Shown piece after piece: positions 1 through 8,122 of a stretch of DNA of 45,926 nt. Positions within the stretch are counted from its first letter, which is position 1. Each line of letters starts with the position of its first letter. The position numbers and the translations under genes were made by a program. The notes under the pieces are model-generated. The model did not search any database. It saw nothing but the letters and a program-made list of their open reading frames with translations, and was not told the DNA's origin. The stretch is from Nostocales cyanobacterium LEGE 12452 (GTDB taxonomy: Bacteria > Cyanobacteriota > Cyanobacteriia > Cyanobacteriales > Nostocaceae): positions 1-45,926 of the forward strand of contig JADEXV010000030.1 in the NCBI GenBank assembly GCA_015206945.1. The letters run 5' to 3'.

Positions 1-156
1 CCCCTGCTCCCCTGCTCCTCTGCTCCCCTTCCCCACTTAAGAGTGCCCAATTCATTGTTCCATTAGCAGTAATTGCTAGAATCTAAAGCTAGGGCCGCCC
101 TCTGCTTGCCAGTCCTAACTATATTTATGATGATCTTGAACAAAGGCTAAATATCG
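1..156. other. Upstream spacer with pyrimidine-rich short repeats
   Basis: Positions 1-33 are a C/T-rich run built on CCCCTGCT-like units, a type of low-complexity spacer repeat common in Nostoc-like genomes. The rest up to the ATG at 157 shows no reading frame of note and no clear Shine-Dalgarno sequence. It presumably carries the promoter of the FHA gene, but I could not pick out a convincing -10/-35 pair. Confidence 0.4.
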
Positions 157-1032
157 ATGATCGTCTGCCCTAATTGCAATCATCCCAACCCTGACGGCGC
201 TGTTCAGTGTGAAGCTTGTTATACACCGTTACCTGCGACTACTAATTGTCCCAGTTGTGGGGCAACTGTGCAGGCAGATGCTGCATTCTGCGGTCAGTGT
301 GGCTATAACCTTCACTCCGCAGGAGTTCCACACGTTCATCCCGCAGTAGCTACAACAGTCACTCCCGATATTCCTGTGGAAGTACCAGCGTTAGTTCCAC
401 CCGATCCACTGTTAGAACTTTTACAACCAGATGCCTTGGGAATGAGCGGTTCTACTAACTCCCGTCCTCCCGAATCATCTTTACCACCAACGGAGGTGGA
501 AGTTCCGCCAGAACCAGCGCCACAGTTACCTGTTACTGTAAGCAGTCCCCCAGAGCTAGCGTCAACCGTTGTAGCTCAACCCGTAGTCTCTGGACAAAGT
601 AGTATTCCGACTCCACCACCTGTGGAGCCAGCACCAGCCTCTGAAGCCGAAGTATCCCCGCCAGCAGCACCAGCACCAACTGCTGCCAGAACGCAATTGC
701 AGCAGGTTACAGCGCGGTTACTCCACGTTCAAAGCGATCGCTTAATTGAATTGCCGCAAAATTTCTCTGTGATTCATATCGGCAAGCCCAATGACCGGAT
801 TCCTCCAGATATAGATGTTTCAGGATTTCCTAATTCCGAAATTGTCTCGCGGATTCATGCAGATATTCGCGTCGAGGGAGATGCCCATTATGTAGAGGAT
901 GTAGGAAGTTCTAATGGCACTTATGTTAATAATTTGCCACTTTTACCAGGGAACCGTCATCGCTTGCGACCAGGCGATCGCATCAGCTTGGGTAAAGGAG
1001 ACTTAATGACATTCCTCTTTCAACTTGCTTAA
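157..1032 (+). CDS. Zinc-ribbon and FHA-domain protein
   Basis: A 291-residue protein in three parts. Residues 1-50 hold two CxxC...CxxC zinc ribbons (CPNC/CEAC and CPSC/CGQC). Residues about 55-180 are a Pro/Ala/Val-rich, probably disordered linker. Residues about 205-290 form a forkhead-associated domain with the typical 'SRIHADI' and 'DVGSSNGTYVNN' motifs that bind phosphothreonine peptides. By family knowledge this is a soluble adaptor that docks on proteins phosphorylated by Ser/Thr kinases; the partner is unknown and no kinase lies nearby. The ATG at 157 is right at the first zinc ribbon, which supports this start. The next two genes run in the same direction 77 bases and more downstream and could be co-transcribed. 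Confidence 0.9.
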   Translation: MIVCPNCNHPNPDGAVQCEACYTPLPATTNCPSCGATVQADAAFCGQCGYNLHSAGVPHVHPAVATTVTPDIPVEVPALVPPDPLLELLQPDALGMSGSTNSRPPESSLPPTEVEVPPEPAPQLPVTVSSPPELASTVVAQPVVSGQSSIPTPPPVEPAPASEAEVSPPAAPAPTAARTQLQQVTARLLHVQSDRLIELPQNFSVIHIGKPNDRIPPDIDVSGFPNSEIVSRIHADIRVEGDAHYVEDVGSSNGTYVNNLPLLPGNRHRLRPGDRISLGKGDLMTFLFQLA

Positions 1033-1096
1033 CTGATTGTCGATCGAGTGTGACACCAGCCTAAGTATTTTCTGCCCATCCTCCGGCATCCATTTT

Positions 1097-1101
1097 GGAG
1101 G
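1097..1101 (+). promoter_or_regulatory. Ribosome binding site deciding the start at 1110
   Basis: GGAGG lies 8 bases before ATG 1110. It therefore favours this ATG over the in-frame TTG at 1095, which overlaps the GGAGG itself. Confidence 0.7.
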
Positions 1102-1109
1102 ATCAACAA

Positions 1110-1286
1110 ATGAACTGCATCAGACAAGCGACGGATAACTATGTTGTTCTTGATAGCACCATCGTTGACAGCCGTCGCTTTGATGTGCGAATTGTTGCAT
1201 TGTCCAGCAACTCCATTACCTTAATAATTACACTAGGATGGATGGAAATACACTGCCAATTAGTGACCTATGAGGGAACCAAGTAA
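1110..1286 (+). CDS. Small hypothetical protein (58 aa)
   Basis: An ORF of 58 codons starting 'MNCIRQATDNYVVLDS' with a perfect GGAGG ribosome binding site. The protein is alternately charged and hydrophobic, contains 'SSNSITLIITLGWMEIHC' near its end, and has no recognised domain. Its last 17 bases overlap the start of the downstream M50-type protease gene, so the two are probably translationally coupled. The good ribosome binding site and the overlap argue that it is real. Function unknown. Confidence 0.6.
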   Translation: MNCIRQATDNYVVLDSTIVDSRRFDVRIVALSSNSITLIITLGWMEIHCQLVTYEGTK

Positions 1287-2013
1287 AAATTTTGAAACCT
1301 TGCTTGCTAAAGAAGCCCCGCCAGTTGTGGAACGTATGGGGCTTACCTGGCTAGTTGCAGCAGCGATCGCCACTGCTTTATTGTGGCAAGTACCAGGAGG
1401 GGATTATATCTTATACCCATTTACAATTCTGGCAACTTGGTTTCATGAAATGGGTCACGGCTTAATGGCACTGCTATTAGGGGGACAGTTTCAGAAGTTG
1501 CAGATTTTTAGCAATGGTTCTGGTGTCGCAACTTATGGCCTCCGGTCGTCATTGGGGCCAATTGGCCCAGCAATAATCGCCGCAGCCGGGCCAATGGGGC
1601 CACCTCTTGCCGGTGCAGCTTTGATTCTGGCTTCCCGCAGTTTTACAGCAGCAACTCTCTGTTTAAAAATTTTAGGGAGTTTTTTGCTATTTTCGACATT
1701 AATTTGGGTGCGTTCCTGGTTCGGATTGGTGGCAATTCCTTTACTAGGTTTAATAATCTTAGGTATTTCCCTGAAAGCACCTCGCTGGGCGCAAGGGTTT
1801 GTCATTCAATTTTTGGGTGTACAAGCTTGTGTAAGTACGTACCATCAACTTGATTATCTATTTAGTAGTTCTGCTGGTTCCCTTGGTGCATCTGATACAG
1901 CGCAAATGCAGCGATATTTGCTTTTACCTTACTGGTTTTGGGGTGGGTTAATGGCGATCGCATCTCTGGTGATTTTAATCCAAAGTCTCCGCGTTGCTTA
2001 TCGCTCTGAGTAA
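1270..2013 (+). CDS. M50-type membrane metalloprotease homologue
   Basis: A 247-residue polytopic membrane protein with the zinc motif 'WFHEMGHG' (H59, E60, H63) at the end of a membrane segment, followed by 'GPIGPAIIAAAGPMGPPLAGA' type Gly/Pro-rich loops and four or five further hydrophobic stretches. This matches the Peptidase_M50B group (related to site-2 proteases), which is widespread in cyanobacteria and whose substrates are mostly unknown. A clear second metal-ligand motif (NxxPxxxLDG of true S2P) is not seen, so proteolytic activity is not certain. The start overlaps the upstream small ORF by 17 bases, and the stop codon overlaps the ATG of the next broken small gene (TAATG at 2011-2015), which suggests a compact operon. 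Confidence 0.85.
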   Translation: MREPSKNFETLLAKEAPPVVERMGLTWLVAAAIATALLWQVPGGDYILYPFTILATWFHEMGHGLMALLLGGQFQKLQIFSNGSGVATYGLRSSLGPIGPAIIAAAGPMGPPLAGAALILASRSFTAATLCLKILGSFLLFSTLIWVRSWFGLVAIPLLGLIILGISLKAPRWAQGFVIQFLGVQACVSTYHQLDYLFSSSAGSLGASDTAQMQRYLLLPYWFWGGLMAIASLVILIQSLRVAYRSE

Positions 2014-2200
2014 TGAGTAAGAAGCACCATCAAAAGGCGATTGAATCTTTAGCTCAAAGAATTACCGAACATCAAGAAAAGATTAGACTGGAATCAGAGA
2101 AGAGTTTTTCTGACAAAGGTTAAATTAAGTATTGGGAAAAGAGATTTGTGCTTTTGACAAGGCAACCCAACAGCGCGTAAAAGGTTGGGACAATAACTAA
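2013..2200 (+). pseudogene. Broken small gene, one stop plus one frameshift
   Basis: ATG at 2013 opens a 36-codon frame ('MSKKHHQKAIESLAQRI...') that ends in TAA at 2121-2123. Reading on in the same frame gives 'IKYWEK'. If one A is restored in the A-run near 2137-2140, the next frame gives 'EICAFDKATQQRVK' and ends at TAA 2198-2200. The combined charged, helical product of about 60 residues looks like one continuous protein, so the simplest reading is a decayed gene with a nonsense change (probably a Leu TTA lost) and a 1-base deletion. The restored pattern (SKKHHxxAIE...GLIxxWEKEI) resembles small bacterial proteins I have seen, but I cannot name the family. Alternatively the first 36 codons are a real short protein. 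Confidence 0.55.
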
Positions 2201-2203
2201 AAT

Positions 2204-2458
2204 ATGCAGATTAGCGATCGCCCTCTGGCAGTCACCAATTCAACCCTCAGTACCTTGATTGCTGAATTAGGTACAGAATGCCTGAAAGTACAAGCCTTAA
2301 TTAACCAGTTACAGTTAACTAGTTTAACTGCTAACCAACAAGCTGAAATTCTCGCAGAACTCCTAACTGCTGCGGTTCATCTGTATAATCATTGTGACGA
2401 AGATTTTCAGACGCTAATTACTGAAGAAATGGAAAATTTGCCTGATGATGAGGATTAA
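2204..2458 (+). CDS. Small acidic helical protein (84 aa)
   Basis: An 84-residue protein starting 'MQISDRPLAVTNSTLS', rich in Leu, Gln and Glu, predicted helical, ending in the acidic 'EEMENLPDDED'. It starts 3 bases after the preceding broken gene and runs in the same direction as the rest of the cluster. No domain recognised. Codon use and a HIP1 sequence inside the frame (near 2214) look normal for this genome, so it is probably real. Function unknown. Confidence 0.6.
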   Translation: MQISDRPLAVTNSTLSTLIAELGTECLKVQALINQLQLTSLTANQQAEILAELLTAAVHLYNHCDEDFQTLITEEMENLPDDED

Positions 2459-2574
2459 AGAAGAATTTCGAAGTCAGGAGTCAGAATTAAGAGTTTTTAT
2501 CAGTATAATAGCCTGGATATTGTTAAAAAATTCGCCGCTAATAACTCTTGCCTTCGCGGTTCGATACCCTAAAA

Positions 2575-3483
2575 ATGTCCACCCAACCCATAATTCAAAG
2601 CATATACACCGATGGTGCTTGCACCGGTAATCCTGGCCCTGGCGGTTGGGGTGTTGTCGTCTACTTCAGCGACGGCTCAATCCACGAAATGGGGGATGCA
2701 TCCCCTCATACCACTAATAATAAAATGGAGATGCAAGCTGCGATCGCCGCCCTTCAATTTCTGCAAACATCTCAACAAGCCCAACCCATCACCCTTCATA
2801 CCGATAGCGAATACTTGATTAACTGCGTTACCAAATGGGTGAAAGGCTGGAAAAATAAAGGCTGGAAAAAGTCAGATGGTAAACCCGTCCAAAACCAAGA
2901 CCTTTTAGAAATCTTAGATGAACTCAATACCCAACAAGTAAAATGGCAATACGTTCGGGGACATTCTGGTAACATAGGTAACGAACGTTGTGATGCGATC
3001 GCTCGTAGTTATGCCAGTGGCAAAACCCCTTCGCTACAACAATTATCTTCCACAGAATTTTATAAATCTTTACCTTCTACAAATGAAATAAATGTAGCAA
3101 AAGTAGCTGATTATGAAAAAAACTCTAGAATAACTAACCAAAGTCCGCAAAAAATCAGTACTTCTGCACCAGAAATAACCGTTATGGAACCATCAACCGG
3201 GCCAACTGCGGCCGTAACCGATGAAAAACCACCAGAAATGAGGGTTTCGCAACTCCGCAGCTTGGTCGAAACTCTGCGTATAGCTGACGAAATTTCTGAA
3301 AAAGGCTACTTAATCACTAGTTCTGAGTTAGCAGACTTGATGGATGTCCACGCCAGCGCTGTCACCAGTCGTGGAGATCAATGGCGCTGGCGAAACTGGA
3401 TAGTGTCACGGGTACGCCGTGAAGGAAATCAAATTCTTTGGGAATTGGAACGCGGGGATCAAGTAGGAGGGGAAGAGGAATAA
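2575..3483 (+). CDS. rnhA: Ribonuclease HI with C-terminal extension
   Basis: RNase HI hydrolyses the RNA strand of RNA/DNA hybrids, removing primers and R-loops. Residues 8-150 are a full RNase H domain: 'IYTDGACTGNPGPGGWG' (D13), 'TNNKMEMQ' (E52), 'LHTDSEYL' (D77) and 'GNERCDAIA' (D140) supply the four metal-binding acids, and 'VRGHSGNIGNE' gives the conserved His. ATG 2575 (302 aa) is preferred over an in-frame TTG at 2548, because homologues start just before 'IYTDGA'. The usual enzyme is about 150-160 aa; here about 150 residues follow: a low-complexity linker (150-215) and a conserved-looking domain (about 220-300, 'LRSLVETLRIADEISEKGY', 'WRWRNWIVSRVR') that I know as an accessory domain of cyanobacterial proteins and that looks like a winged-helix or DNA-contacting unit (inference). 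Confidence 0.93.
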   Translation: MSTQPIIQSIYTDGACTGNPGPGGWGVVVYFSDGSIHEMGDASPHTTNNKMEMQAAIAALQFLQTSQQAQPITLHTDSEYLINCVTKWVKGWKNKGWKKSDGKPVQNQDLLEILDELNTQQVKWQYVRGHSGNIGNERCDAIARSYASGKTPSLQQLSSTEFYKSLPSTNEINVAKVADYEKNSRITNQSPQKISTSAPEITVMEPSTGPTAAVTDEKPPEMRVSQLRSLVETLRIADEISEKGYLITSSELADLMDVHASAVTSRGDQWRWRNWIVSRVRREGNQILWELERGDQVGGEEE

Positions 3484-3485
3484 GG

Positions 3486-3559
3486 AGTGCTGAGTTTTGA
3501 ATTTTTAACTCCTCACTCTAAACTCCCTACTCAGCACTCAGCACTCACAACTCAGCACT
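3486..3559. repeat. Inverted repeat between rnhA and cruG
   Basis: The 11-mer AGTGCTGAGTT (3486-3496) is repeated inverted at 3549-3559, with ACTC/CAGC-rich short tandem repeats between. It sits between two convergent genes and may work as a two-way terminator. The right arm lies inside the last codons of cruG (ending 'YSAEL'), so the repeat appears to have supplied the C-terminus of that protein. Confidence 0.55.
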
Positions 3560-4750
3560 ATACTTGCGTCCTCGCCACTCGCGCGGGGTGCGAAATGCAG
3601 ATAAAAAGATTCGCAGCACAGCTAAGGGATCGGCTAAAGGGGAAAGCCAGAATAACCAGCTGCCTTTAGCGTTGGTGCGATCATAAGAAGGTGCGATCGC
3701 TATTAGCATCGCAAAGCGAATCACCAACAGGAATAAATTTAGTCCCAGCAGCATAAGTGGGGGAGTGGGCGAATATGAGAGTGGGGGAGAAATGAACAAA
3801 AAAGTCAGGACAATTAAAAGGGGTAGACCTTGAACAGATGCGAGTAGCCATAAATCTCCCCACAACTGAGAGCGAGAAGTTGCATCTTTAAGATCGAGAC
3901 TCCGCCCCCATTCTTTCCACGTCTCCATCGCCCCTTCATACATGCGTACCTTTAATACCTTTGCGCCATCTAAAAAGCCCACTTTGTAACCTTGGATAGC
4001 AATGTTGCGTGCCAACGTGACATCATCACAAAAAGAATTACTCGCACTGCTATAACCACCTACAGCAGCTAACACGGAGCGACGACACAAAAAACACTGC
4101 CCATTTGCCATTACGCGTTCTGGTTGCTCTGTATTGATCCCCGCTGGGTCAAATCGGTAAAGCAAAGTCATTAATAAAGCCGGTTGTAGCCAGCACTCCC
4201 CAGGATATTTGAGGATGAATTGGGGTGACAGAGAAACCAAATCATAGCCCTGTGCTTCGGCTGTCTTCACCAAACCAGCAACTAAACCAGGATGCGGTTG
4301 GATATCAGCATCCAGCCCCAGGAACCACTGACTAGCCTCTGAGCTATATAAAAAACCGTTATGCAACGCCCAAGGACGCCCCACCCAACCAGAGGGTAAG
4401 GGATCATCTGTCATCACGCGAAAGCGCGGATCTTTCTGCTGTGAGGCTTTGACTAAATCGGGGGTACCATCACTGGATTTGCTGTCTACAACCATAATTT
4501 CCCGAACTTCATAGCTTTGCTGACTTAAACCAGCCAACAGAGGGCTAATGCGAAGCGCCTCGTTCAGTGTAGGAACAACGATGCTAACCTTACCCAAAAG
4601 CTCAGGTGTCGGCTGTTGCGGTTCTATTGGAGGATGGCGTCTTGGCCCCTTTAGCAGCCGCGAAAACAGAATCGCCGTTGCTGGTACTTGGATAAGTAAC
4701 AATAAGAGAGAGATAGCGCTTTCTACTATCAAAGCCTTTTCATTAGTCAT
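3545..4750 (-). CDS. cruG: Carotenoid glycosyltransferase CruG (GT2)
   Basis: A 401-residue membrane-bound family 2 glycosyltransferase: an N-terminal membrane segment (residues about 8-30), then a GT-A domain with 'VSIVVPTLNEA' and 'SSDGTP' for nucleotide-sugar binding, 'FLGLDADIQ' (the DxD-like metal motif) and 'SFCDDVTLARNIAIQGYKV' (acceptor/base region), then hydrophobic segments near the C-terminus. By family knowledge CruG adds fucose or rhamnose to the 2'-hydroxyl of myxol-type carotenoids. The assignment rests mainly on the neighbour: the gene 142 bases upstream on the same strand is the carotenoid hydratase cruF, and this pair is conserved in cyanobacteria. The sugar used cannot be told from sequence. 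The last residues are encoded by a spacer repeat. Confidence 0.85.
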   Translation of the reverse strand: MTNEKALIVESAISLLLLLIQVPATAILFSRLLKGPRRHPPIEPQQPTPELLGKVSIVVPTLNEALRISPLLAGLSQQSYEVREIMVVDSKSSDGTPDLVKASQQKDPRFRVMTDDPLPSGWVGRPWALHNGFLYSSEASQWFLGLDADIQPHPGLVAGLVKTAEAQGYDLVSLSPQFILKYPGECWLQPALLMTLLYRFDPAGINTEQPERVMANGQCFLCRRSVLAAVGGYSSASNSFCDDVTLARNIAIQGYKVGFLDGAKVLKVRMYEGAMETWKEWGRSLDLKDATSRSQLWGDLWLLASVQGLPLLIVLTFLFISPPLSYSPTPPLMLLGLNLFLLVIRFAMLIAIAPSYDRTNAKGSWLFWLSPLADPLAVLRIFLSAFRTPREWRGRKYSAEL

Positions 4751-4793
4751 TAGTCATTAGTCATTGGGTATGGGGCATTGGGTATGGGGCATG
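4740..4793. repeat. Short tandem repeats upstream of cruG
   Basis: Tandem copies of CATTAGT (4740 onward), then two copies of CATTGGGTATGGGG. These are short tandemly repeated repetitive sequences typical of Nostoc-like spacers. They lie between cruG and cruF together with a C/T-rich run (about 4835-4880), so they are probably transcribed if the two genes form an operon. Confidence 0.7.
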
Positions 4794-4892
4794 GGATTAG
4801 ATATAGGAGCAGAGGGGAAAGACTTACTGCAACTTCTCCTCTGCTTCTCTGCTCTCTCTGCCTCCCCACTCCCCACTCCCTAATTTCTAGGC

Positions 4893-5801
4893 TTATTTCA
4901 AGGCAACTTCAACCTTTGCTACTGTTACTTCTTTCGTTACTGGTTCAACAGTAACTTGAGCAGGTGTGGTTGAACTCCTTGACCACAGCACCACAGCCGG
5001 AATCACACCTAGCAATAAGCCGAGTAACACAGGGATAGAGAACCCGGCTGCCAAGCTTAGTCCGGCGGCGAATGCAAAGTTAGCTAAATAAACGACTAAG
5101 GGCAGATTGAGTTGCGATCGCTCTAATTTAATCGAGGTATTTCTCCACAATAATCCTGCCACACTCATAAACAGGGCACTAGTACCAAACCAACCTACAT
5201 AGTTCTGGTAAGGTGTTCCAAAGAAAGCTCCTGGTTGTTCCCAATACCAGAAGGGCAGAGAAGTTTGACTCATAGCCGGTTCAAGGGCAAAGTCCCAGCA
5301 AGTGAAGAGCAAAGCACCAACGGCTATCGCAGCAATATGGCGGCCCCAACTGGGTTTTTGAGCCACTTTCAAACCAGTTCTCGCAATTAAATAAGACGAT
5401 AGCCCAACATAAAACCAAGATAAAGGAATTGTGAAAGGAACTAGCCCTCCAATTTTATAACCCAAGCCACTCAAGTAGCTATAATCGCCAAAGGGAAACC
5501 CTGTACTAGTTCCCAGTAGTTCACTCCCCAAAGAGATAAACATAGCTGGTAGCATAAATGCTAGCCAAGTTCCTAATCCCAAAGTCCGGTAGGCATAAAT
5601 AGAGACAGCTACTGTCCCTAAGATGATATCAACTACACCGCCGCCAGCCATACTTAACTGTACGGCAGTTTCTCCTACCTGCGATAAGTTGAAAATTATT
5701 TCGGCATTAGGTACTACCAGTAGCATCCCTACCAGTCCAAAGGCTTTTGACGCGATATGACCAATGAGGCATACGCGTTCAGCAATAATAAGTTGTTTCA
5801 T
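4893..5801 (-). CDS. cruF: Gamma-carotene 1'-hydroxylase (hydratase) CruF
   Basis: A 302-residue polytopic membrane protein of the carotenoid hydratase (DUF422, PF04240) family. It adds water across the 1',2' double bond of the psi end of gamma-carotene, an early step to myxol and its glycosides. Recognisable pieces are 'GSELLGTSTGFPFGDYSYLSG', 'VPFTIPLSWFYVGLSSYL', 'CWDFALEPAMS' and 'YWEQPGAFFGTPYQNYVGW', with conserved acidic and His/Trp residues between about eight hydrophobic spans. The start ATG at 5801 has AAGGA 6-7 bases upstream. Length fits the family. It is followed on the same strand by cruG, which completes the glycosylation step, so the two most likely form one transcription unit. 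The C-terminus carries a charged Val/Thr/Lys-rich tail. Confidence 0.9.
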   Translation of the reverse strand: MKQLIIAERVCLIGHIASKAFGLVGMLLVVPNAEIIFNLSQVGETAVQLSMAGGGVVDIILGTVAVSIYAYRTLGLGTWLAFMLPAMFISLGSELLGTSTGFPFGDYSYLSGLGYKIGGLVPFTIPLSWFYVGLSSYLIARTGLKVAQKPSWGRHIAAIAVGALLFTCWDFALEPAMSQTSLPFWYWEQPGAFFGTPYQNYVGWFGTSALFMSVAGLLWRNTSIKLERSQLNLPLVVYLANFAFAAGLSLAAGFSIPVLLGLLLGVIPAVVLWSRSSTTPAQVTVEPVTKEVTVAKVEVALK

Positions 5802-6186
5802 GATAATTCCTTAACAAGATGTGACACGCGGCTACTCGGCTGCTAACAGTTTACAAATCTTTAACTACTTTGTACCGCAATTTTCGACAAACTTGTTTAG
5901 CTTTCTTGTGAACAGCATAAAAGTCTATTGATTGAAGCTATAAAAATATGATGCTAAACTTACCAGTTTAAGCCATATATTCAAAATCTACATAATTTTA
6001 TCTGTAAGAACTTCTGGTTTCTTGTCTCACTTCCTTCCATATCTTAAAAAACTCCTTTGATACTGGGATATCGTTAAGGGAGAACGACCATCATAACTAA
6101 GCAAGTCCTCAAGCAAAATAAAGTCTTGAGTTACTACACTTAATTTATGCGATAAGACCTTAACCCTGTACTAGAAATATAAACCC
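5802..6186. other. Spacer between cruF and a membrane-protein gene
   Basis: A 385-base AT-rich spacer between divergent genes, so it must hold promoters in both directions. I see no reading frame worth calling, no strong hairpin and no repeat. HIP1 is absent. No individual promoter could be chosen with confidence. Confidence 0.35.
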
Positions 6187-6633
6187 ATGTCAATTTTGAA
6201 AAGAGTTCCTTGGGTGTCCCTGGCGCTAGTACTGCTGAGTTACAGTACTTTGGGCTGGGTAATATCAGAAACACGTGCTCCTATATTTGTGTGGGTGGCA
6301 ACTGTAATTGCTATCTTGCTTTTAATCATCACGTTGACCGCTCCTTGGCCGAAGATGACATATTACTACAATCTTTTTCTGCAATCAAATACCAGGGCTT
6401 TCGGCGTTGCCGTCTTAGCAGCTTTCTTATTCTTTATTATGATTGCCTGGTTTCGGGTATTTCTTGATACTTTACTCATCATTTCAGCGACTATATTAGT
6501 CAGGATAGACTTTCAAAGAGCGGGTCTTAGGGAAGGGTTAGCTTTTTCGACTACCTCTATCTTTTCATTGGGAGGTTTAGCTTTGGGTGCGCTAATCTAC
6601 AAGTTCATATATTCCCAAATTCCGTTAATGTGA
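6187..6633 (+). CDS. Small multi-span membrane protein, unknown
   Basis: A 148-residue protein with four likely membrane helices: about residues 8-24, 28-48 ('IFVWVATVIAILLLIITL'), 70-103 ('AFGVAVLAAFLFFIMIAWF') and 122-143. Loops are short and the C-terminus is short. There is no catalytic motif and I do not recognise a family. It converges with the MlaE-type permease gene and is divergent from cruF. It may be specific to cyanobacteria. Function unknown. Confidence 0.7.
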   Translation: MSILKRVPWVSLALVLLSYSTLGWVISETRAPIFVWVATVIAILLLIITLTAPWPKMTYYYNLFLQSNTRAFGVAVLAAFLFFIMIAWFRVFLDTLLIISATILVRIDFQRAGLREGLAFSTTSIFSLGGLALGALIYKFIYSQIPLM

Positions 6634-6783
6634 TGAAGTATACCCGAAAAAGTAAGCGATGCTTGGGTTGGGTTACGCCAATCCTTTAGAAGCAGTATTA
6701 TTTACCTACAGTTTCCTTTGTAGCTCAAATTCGCAACTTTTTAAAAAGTCAGTAATTTTGTTTTGTTCAATACTTACTTGGGT

Positions 6784-7557
6784 TCAAAATGCAGGCTGTT
6801 CAAACAGCAGTAGAGATAGAAAGAAATCCATAATAAAAATGGATACCCAACTAGTAACAACTGCTTTTGTTGCCGATTCTCCTACTTCCTTTGCTCCCCC
6901 TCTCGTAGTTAGACCCCAACTACAGCCAATGACAGCAACCAGCACTCCAAAAATAAACCCTTTTAGCAAAATAATAAACAAATCTGACGGTTCTAAAAAA
7001 TTTCTGACTGATTCTAAAAATGTTTCGGGAATAATTTGGTAGAACTTTGATGCGGCAAAAACTCCGCCAATGATGCCTGTAACTAAAGCCAAAATCGTCA
7101 TCAAAGGTACCATCAAACAACAAGCAATTACTCTAGGAAGTACTAGATAATCAATTGGATCGGTTTTGAGCATATAAAGTGCATCAATTTGCTCGGTGAC
7201 TCGCATTGCACCTATTTCTGCTGCAAAAGCAGAACCTACTTGTCCCGCCATAATACTAGCGGTCAAAATTGGAGCCAATTCTCTACAAAAAGCTAAGGCA
7301 AAAGCACCTCCCACTGCATCGACAGCGCCAAATCGTACTAATTCTCTCGCTGTTTGAATAGTAAAAATCATTCCTGCAAAACCGCTGACAAGGAGAACTG
7401 GAGAGATAGAACCTGGCCCAGCGGTAACAAGATGTTGCAAAATCTTGCGATAGTAGGTTTTCCCTTGGAGTAAATGTAGCCACACTTGACCAAAGAGCAG
7501 TATTGCTGCAAAACAGCGTGTAATCCCAGATTGCTCAAATTTTGTTTTTGGTTGCAA
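6784..7557 (-). CDS. MlaE-type ABC lipid-transport permease
   Basis: A permease of the MlaE (formerly DUF140) family, the membrane part of ABC systems that move phospholipids or other hydrophobic molecules between the membranes of the envelope. Signature pieces: 'FAGMIFTIQTARELVRFGA', 'LAFCRELAPILTASIMAGQ', 'GSAFAAEIGAMRVTEQIDAL' and 'LPRVIACCLMVPL'. The frame is open up to 7644 but has no ATG. TTG at 7557 has AAGGA 8 bases upstream and gives 257 aa, the normal family size; a TTG at 7644 or GTG at 7590 would add 29 or 11 residues. No MlaF ATPase or MlaD substrate-binding gene is adjacent, which is usual in cyanobacteria, where these genes are scattered. It converges with the small membrane-protein gene. 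Confidence 0.85.
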   Translation of the reverse strand: MQPKTKFEQSGITRCFAAILLFGQVWLHLLQGKTYYRKILQHLVTAGPGSISPVLLVSGFAGMIFTIQTARELVRFGAVDAVGGAFALAFCRELAPILTASIMAGQVGSAFAAEIGAMRVTEQIDALYMLKTDPIDYLVLPRVIACCLMVPLMTILALVTGIIGGVFAASKFYQIIPETFLESVRNFLEPSDLFIILLKGFIFGVLVAVIGCSWGLTTRGGAKEVGESATKAVVTSWVSIFIMDFFLSLLLFEQPAF

Positions 7558-7565
7558 TTTTATCG

Positions 7566-7570
7566 TCCTT
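7566..7570 (-). promoter_or_regulatory. Ribosome binding site supporting a TTG start
   Basis: On the minus strand AAGGA ends 8 bases before TTG 7557 of the MlaE-type gene. The other possible starts (GTG 7590, TTG 7644) have no such sequence, so this site decides the start. Confidence 0.55.
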
Positions 7571-7798
7571 ACGACTGACTTTTTTTGCACATTTGTTGTT
7601 AAATCAATTTTCCAAAATAAGACTACAGATACAAATGCTGGCAACCCAGCTAGATGTAATCTGACTTTCTCAATTAACTCATGCTTTGTGTGCTATGGGG
7701 TTGCAATCTCTCGTCCATCAAACTAGGAAAAGTAATTGAATCAACTCAAAAGGTTGAAAAATCTAATAATATTTCCAAATAATGTTAAACAATTTTTT

Positions 7799-8122
7799 AT
7801 GAGCAGGATTAAATACATAATATTTCTGTTGCTATTAATACTACCTTTCTCCGTGGTACATCCGGCTTTTGCATCTGTATGCCGCAATTACGCTGTCTAC
7901 GACGGTCTACGCCATCAGATTTGCATTCTCAGTATCAGCCGAAGTGCCAAAAATTATTGGGAATACAAGGCAATTGTTAGCGTAGATGGCATAAAAAGAC
8001 CTACAGAGGTTTACAATTGTCGCGAACGAGTCAAGGTTCAACAAGCTGGAACTGTTTTGCCCTTTGAGGAAAAAGACCCTGGTGAGATGATATGCAGCTT
8101 TTTTAATTCTTCTCGGCGGTAA
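7799..8122 (+). CDS. Small secreted cysteine-containing protein
   Basis: From ATG 7799 the product is 107 aa with a clear Sec signal peptide: 'MSRIKYIIFLLLLILPFSVV' then 'HPAFA' and a likely cut before 'SVCRNY'. The frame is open upstream to a TTG at 7736, but this would add 21 residues in front of the signal peptide, so ATG 7799 is preferred. The mature part is about 80 aa with four Cys (in 'VCRNY', 'HQICIL', 'YNCRER', 'MICSFF'), probably two disulfides, and looks like a small beta-rich periplasmic or exported protein. No family recognised. Its 3' end overlaps a tiny ORF on the other strand. Confidence 0.7.
   Translation: MSRIKYIIFLLLLILPFSVVHPAFASVCRNYAVYDGLRHQICILSISRSAKNYWEYKAIVSVDGIKRPTEVYNCRERVKVQQAGTVLPFEEKDPGEMICSFFNSSRR

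Noticed and set aside
1533..1805. 90-codon ORF on the minus strand inside the M50-type gene
   Set aside because: Composition follows the other strand (Gly/Pro codons of the protease read backwards); no ribosome binding site and no domain.
6659..7042. 127-codon plus-strand ORF at the 3' end of the MlaE-type gene
   Set aside because: It is antisense to a clear, conserved permease, and its sequence is a low-complexity mix with no domain.
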